Assembly (NCBI GenBank): GCA_020438795.1
Contig: JAGQTY010000032.1
Coordinates: 1 to 36,839 of the forward strand
Length of the DNA: 36,839 nt
Source of the DNA: Actinomycetota bacterium
GTDB taxonomy: Bacteria; Actinomycetota; Actinomycetes; S36-B12; GCA-2699445
Reading direction: 5' to 3'
Shown here in pieces: positions 34,603 to 36,839 of this stretch (the stretch's first letter is position 1; every line of letters starts with the position of its first letter). The position numbers and the translations under genes were made by a program. Under the pieces are notes generated by a model. The model did not search any database. It saw nothing but the letters and a program-made list of their open reading frames with translations, and was not told the DNA's origin.

Positions 34603-35095
34603 CGAGGACACTGCCGAGGTCGAGGAGATGTCGTGGAAGGACCAGCTGCTCGAACGGCTACTTGCCATGGACCCCGACGCATTCGAGCGCTTGTGTATGC
34701 AACTGCTGCGTCGCGCCGGGTTCATCCGAACCGAAGTTACTGGCAAGAGCGGCGACGGCGGCATCGATGGCGTCGGGGTCTACAGACTCTCCCTGGTCTC
34801 ATTCCCCGTCTATTTTCAGGCCAAGCGCTGGCGCAACAGCGTCGGCTCCTCCACCGTCCGAGACTTCCGCGGAGCAATGAGCGGCCGCGGCGAGAAGGGC
34901 CTACTCATCTCCACCAGCACTTTCACCTCCGAAGCCAAAGCCGAAGCCAGCCGCGACGGCGCCCCACCCGTCGATCTGGTCAACGGGACCGACCTGTGCG
35001 ACCTCATGAAACAGTACGAGCTGGGAGTCAAAGTGACCCCGCGCAAGGTTGAGTACGACATCACCATCGACGAAGAAGCTATTAGAGAGATATGA
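34412..35095 (+). CDS. Mrr-like restriction endonuclease with shortened N-terminal domain
   Basis: This frame of about 227 residues carries the Mrr catalytic domain: FERLCMQLLRRAGF, then GDGGIDG (metal-binding Asp), then YFQAKRW (QxK signature), and a C-terminal helix region ending EEAIREI. Mrr enzymes cleave modified or foreign DNA. Full-length relatives have an N-terminal winged-helix domain ending in RGVW-LT-EGR. Here RGVWALTSEGR is present at about residues 22-32 but almost nothing of the domain precedes it, so the DNA-reading part seems truncated. Possible starts are GTG 34412, ATG 34427 and ATG 34457; none has a strong ribosome binding site. It overlaps the preceding frame out of phase by up to 190 bases. 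Confidence 0.8.
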   Translation: MCSAVMLVNSPGRAAMATNTDRGVWALTSEGRTVTEDQIEPLRQAWLKQNRDDRKKRQAAKADDEDTAEVEEMSWKDQLLERLLAMDPDAFERLCMQLLRRAGFIRTEVTGKSGDGGIDGVGVYRLSLVSFPVYFQAKRWRNSVGSSTVRDFRGAMSGRGEKGLLISTSTFTSEAKAEASRDGAPPVDLVNGTDLCDLMKQYELGVKVTPRKVEYDITIDEEAIREI

Positions 35096-35129
35096 ACACC
35101 CTCTGACGAAGCGCGGGAGTGGAGTGGCG

Positions 35130-35159
35130 ATGACCAGACGCAACGGACTTGCAGTATGA
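35130..35159 (+). CDS. nine-residue upstream ORF coupled to the membrane gene
   Basis: An ATG at 35130 with GGAGTGG just upstream opens nine codons (MTRRNGLAV) and stops at TGA 35157-35159, which overlaps the ATG of the next gene at 35156. The next gene has no ribosome binding site of its own, so translation of this mini-ORF probably delivers ribosomes to it. Confidence 0.4.
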   Translation: MTRRNGLAV

Positions 35160-35755
35160 GCCGGACCACAGACGAAGACCCAGCCTCCATCAAGCTCCTC
35201 ATCGGCTGCGCAGTAGCCGCCCTTTTCTTCATGATCGGCGGTCTGCTCGTGCTGTTTCTGTTCGGCGCGTACCTGTTGGCGGCAGTACTCGCGGTTGCGG
35301 TGTTGTTAGCAGCGGCATTCCTGATCGTCTACATACTCCGAGGCATTGACTGGGCCCTGGAGTCGGTGGGGCTGGAGTCAGTATCCAGGGCTCTCGGGTT
35401 GAAGCGCCCCTGGGACAAGAGGGTGCTGATCCCCTACACACCCCGCAAGTGGCCCCGCTTCCGCTGGAGCCTTACTGAGACAGGCGGGTCTGAGTGGCCT
35501 ATCCGGCGCGAACTGACTTTAGCGGTGACGAACACCGGGACGGTAGCAGCCTACGATCTCCGTATTGACGTGGATCGCTACCAATCACACTTCGCGTTCG
35601 AGGAACTGAGCCCGGGCGCGACTCTCACTATGGAGATCGCACGGCCCTCTGACGACTACGTGCTCAAAGGGTCGGTGTGGCTCTACTGGCGACTGGCCCC
35701 AGAGGGCGAGGAGGACTTCCTTGAGCTCGAGTACCTGGGGGACCTCGAAGGCTGA
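35156..35755 (+). CDS. two-helix membrane protein with C-terminal beta domain
   Basis: This is a 199-residue protein. Two hydrophobic helices (about 14-37 and 40-60) anchor it, followed by an amphipathic segment. A predicted beta-sandwich at about 110-195 (LTLAVTNTGTVAAYDLRIDVD, LSPGATLTMEIA) resembles adhesion or CARDB-type Ig-like domains. With both helices near the N-terminus and no signal peptide cleavage site, the beta domain is likely cytoplasmic. It follows the Mrr-like gene by 61 bases, and its ATG overlaps the stop of a nine-codon upstream ORF. Membrane partners near nucleases are common in defence loci, but no function is assigned. Confidence 0.65.
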   Translation: MSRTTDEDPASIKLLIGCAVAALFFMIGGLLVLFLFGAYLLAAVLAVAVLLAAAFLIVYILRGIDWALESVGLESVSRALGLKRPWDKRVLIPYTPRKWPRFRWSLTETGGSEWPIRRELTLAVTNTGTVAAYDLRIDVDRYQSHFAFEELSPGATLTMEIARPSDDYVLKGSVWLYWRLAPEGEEDFLELEYLGDLEG

Positions 35756-36069
35756 TCAGCATTCAGTCTGCGGGGCACGGACATGACACCGTGTCTCAGG
35801 ATCGGTCGAACCTGAGACACCCACCGCGACTGCCTGAAATGCACCGTCGCCTCGTCTCACGACCTTGTCTCACACCCAACCTGTCGCCGCATCGTGAGAC
35901 AACCAGCATGGCGCTTCATCGGAGCGTCCCATAGACACCAGTTTTCGGGACACAGCCAGCACCGCCTTCCGAGGCACCGCTGTCACGCGTGACGGACCGT
36001 CCCAATAACCCGTCCCACGATCGGGTGTGTTTCAAAACCCTCGTCGGGGGTTTCTGGCATTCTCAAGAA
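35756..36069. promoter_or_regulatory. GTCTCA-rich region upstream of the serine recombinase
   Basis: This 314-base gene-free stretch holds five copies of GTCTCA or its complement within about 110 bases: 35792, 35813, 35854 and 35867 (GTCTCAC), and 35894 (GTGAGAC). Small serine recombinases bind arrays of inverted sites directly beside their own gene (res-type sites), and that is the likeliest reading. It also must hold the recombinase promoter. Confidence 0.45.
35791..35820. terminator. perfect 10-bp inverted repeat
   Basis: GTGTCTCAGG (35791-35800) and CCTGAGACAC (35811-35820) flank a 10-base spacer, 36 bases after the membrane gene. It could be a terminator. However, GTCTCA recurs nearby and a serine recombinase follows, so it may instead be part of a recombinase binding region. 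Confidence 0.4.
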
Positions 36070-36666
36070 GTGACGACGCACAGGATCGGATACTGCCGCA
36101 CCAGCACCGACCACCAGACCCAACAACTCCAGCTCGACGCGCTGGCTGACTGTGATCAGCTCTTCACCGAAACAGTGTCCGGAGCTAAACAACTCGAAGA
36201 GCGACCGGAACTGGGCAAGGCGCTTGACCAGCTACGGCCAGGCGACCAACTCGTCGTCTGGAGACTGGACCGCCTGTCGCGTTCCCTTCCGGATCTGTTG
36301 CGGATCGTCTCCCTCATCGACGGCAAAGGGGCGGACTTCGCCTCGCTCACTGAGAACCTCGAAACACGCTCACCTGGCGGGAAGCTCATCTTCCACATCT
36401 TCGGAGCGCTGGCCGAATGGGAACGCGACATCATCCGCACCCGCGTCCGAGCAGGCATGGACGCCTACATTAACGAACACGGAGCCATGCCCGGCCGTCC
36501 CTCCGTCGTCACCGACGACAAGCTCGACGTCGCGCGCACCCTGATCGACGAAGGCCGAACTATCAAGGACGTATGCGAGACCATCGGCGTCTCACGCTCC
36601 ACGCTCTACCGACACCTCAGCAAACAAGAAGACGCGAGCCGAGCCAGCGAGGCCCTCAATGCCTGA
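36070..36666 (+). CDS. small serine recombinase (resolvase/invertase family)
   Basis: This 198-residue protein has the resolvase catalytic domain: RIGYCRTSTD with the expected nucleophile Ser12, QLRPGDQLVVWRLDRLSRS with the conserved Arg residues, and the FGALAEWERDIIRTR helix. A C-terminal helix-turn-helix follows (TIKDVCETIGVSRSTLYRHL, about 162-182). The length is normal for Tn3-type resolvases and DNA invertases. The frame is open to 35989. I chose the GTG at 36070 because the family begins with the strand that follows it; no strong ribosome binding site is present. The enzyme cuts and rejoins DNA at paired sites. It may have inserted this island or may invert or resolve a neighbouring segment. 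Confidence 0.88.
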   Translation: MTTHRIGYCRTSTDHQTQQLQLDALADCDQLFTETVSGAKQLEERPELGKALDQLRPGDQLVVWRLDRLSRSLPDLLRIVSLIDGKGADFASLTENLETRSPGGKLIFHIFGALAEWERDIIRTRVRAGMDAYINEHGAMPGRPSVVTDDKLDVARTLIDEGRTIKDVCETIGVSRSTLYRHLSKQEDASRASEALNA

Positions 36667-36734
36667 TAGCCCCGCGAACACCAAGACCACACACCAACCA
36701 AGGGCCATCGTGCTCTCGGCACAAGGAGACAACC

Positions 36735-36839
36735 ATGGCGCCAGCAACTAGGCAAGACCAGCGAGCCGAGCTGCACAAGACCATCTGGCGCATCGCCAAT
36801 GACCTGCGCGGCAGCGTCGACGGCTGGGACTTCAAGAGC
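36735..36839 (+). CDS. hsdM: type I restriction-modification methyltransferase subunit, N-terminal fragment
   Basis: AAGGAG stands six bases ahead of the ATG at 36735. The 35 codons before the window ends read MAPATRQDQRAELHKTIWRI and then NDLRGSVDGWDFKS. The IWRIANDLRGSVDGWDFK stretch is the characteristic opening of HsdM N-terminal domains. HsdM methylates adenine within the system's recognition sequence, together with HsdS. The catalytic NPPF motif and the partner genes lie beyond the window. It starts 68 bases after the recombinase. Confidence 0.85.
   Translation, partial: MAPATRQDQRAELHKTIWRIANDLRGSVDGWDFKS

Noticed and set aside
1..36839. tRNA, rRNA or insertion sequence genes
   Set aside because: I found no cloverleaf-type sequence ending in CCA, no rRNA core sequences and no DDE transposase. 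The serine recombinase is the only mobility gene seen.

Overview
The window is high-GC DNA with GTG starts, dense ATGA-type start/stop overlaps and GGAG-type ribosome binding sites, which suggests an Actinomycetota chromosome. I cannot name the genus. Nothing in it is housekeeping. It reads as an accessory or defence island running from a retron-type operon to the first codons of a type I restriction-modification methylase (hsdM, cut by the window end), with a small serine recombinase just before hsdM.

Layout. (1) 122-8112 (+): a tightly coupled operon encoding a large alpha-solenoid (ARM-like) protein, a winged-helix/SWIM zinc-finger protein, a reverse transcriptase with a C-terminal WGR domain, and a repeat protein. 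The RT carries both retron hallmarks (NAxxH and VTG). The first three genes match what I recall as a type XIII retron (ARM + WH-SWIM + RT). (2) 8250-14473: a standalone copy of a small alpha/beta domain, two Sel1-repeat proteins, a zinc-ribbon protein, a YbjN-like protein and a hypothetical. (3) 14851-17572 (+): a three-gene operon ending in an ATP-dependent polynucleotide-ligase-like protein (KLDG, EGLIAR, YKIKP). (4) 17911-22162: mostly small hypothetical genes, one more repeat protein and a small membrane/zinc-ribbon operon. (5) 22302-26849 (-): two large tandem-duplicated repeat proteins. (6) 27038-30583 (+): a RecB-like nuclease/SF1 helicase. (7) 30961-33409 (+): a second tandem-duplicated gene pair. 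(8) 33904-36839: a hypothetical, an Mrr-like endonuclease, a membrane protein, a recombinase and hsdM.

The most striking feature is a module of about 85-95 residues (key motif AAxHGAGR ... WLP, predicted three-stranded Rossmann-like) that recurs at the N-terminus of ten proteins here. It is joined to different C-terminal parts: Sel1 repeats, 26-residue LRV-type repeats, a zinc-ribbon protein, a second unknown domain, or nothing. One copy is the last gene of the retron operon. A second unknown domain also recurs five times, three times alone and twice fused to the first module. This looks like an adaptor-plus-variable-module network attached to a retron, a ligase and a nuclease-helicase. I infer a conflict or DNA-damage-response role. 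The adaptor family, and its link to the retron, may be undescribed.
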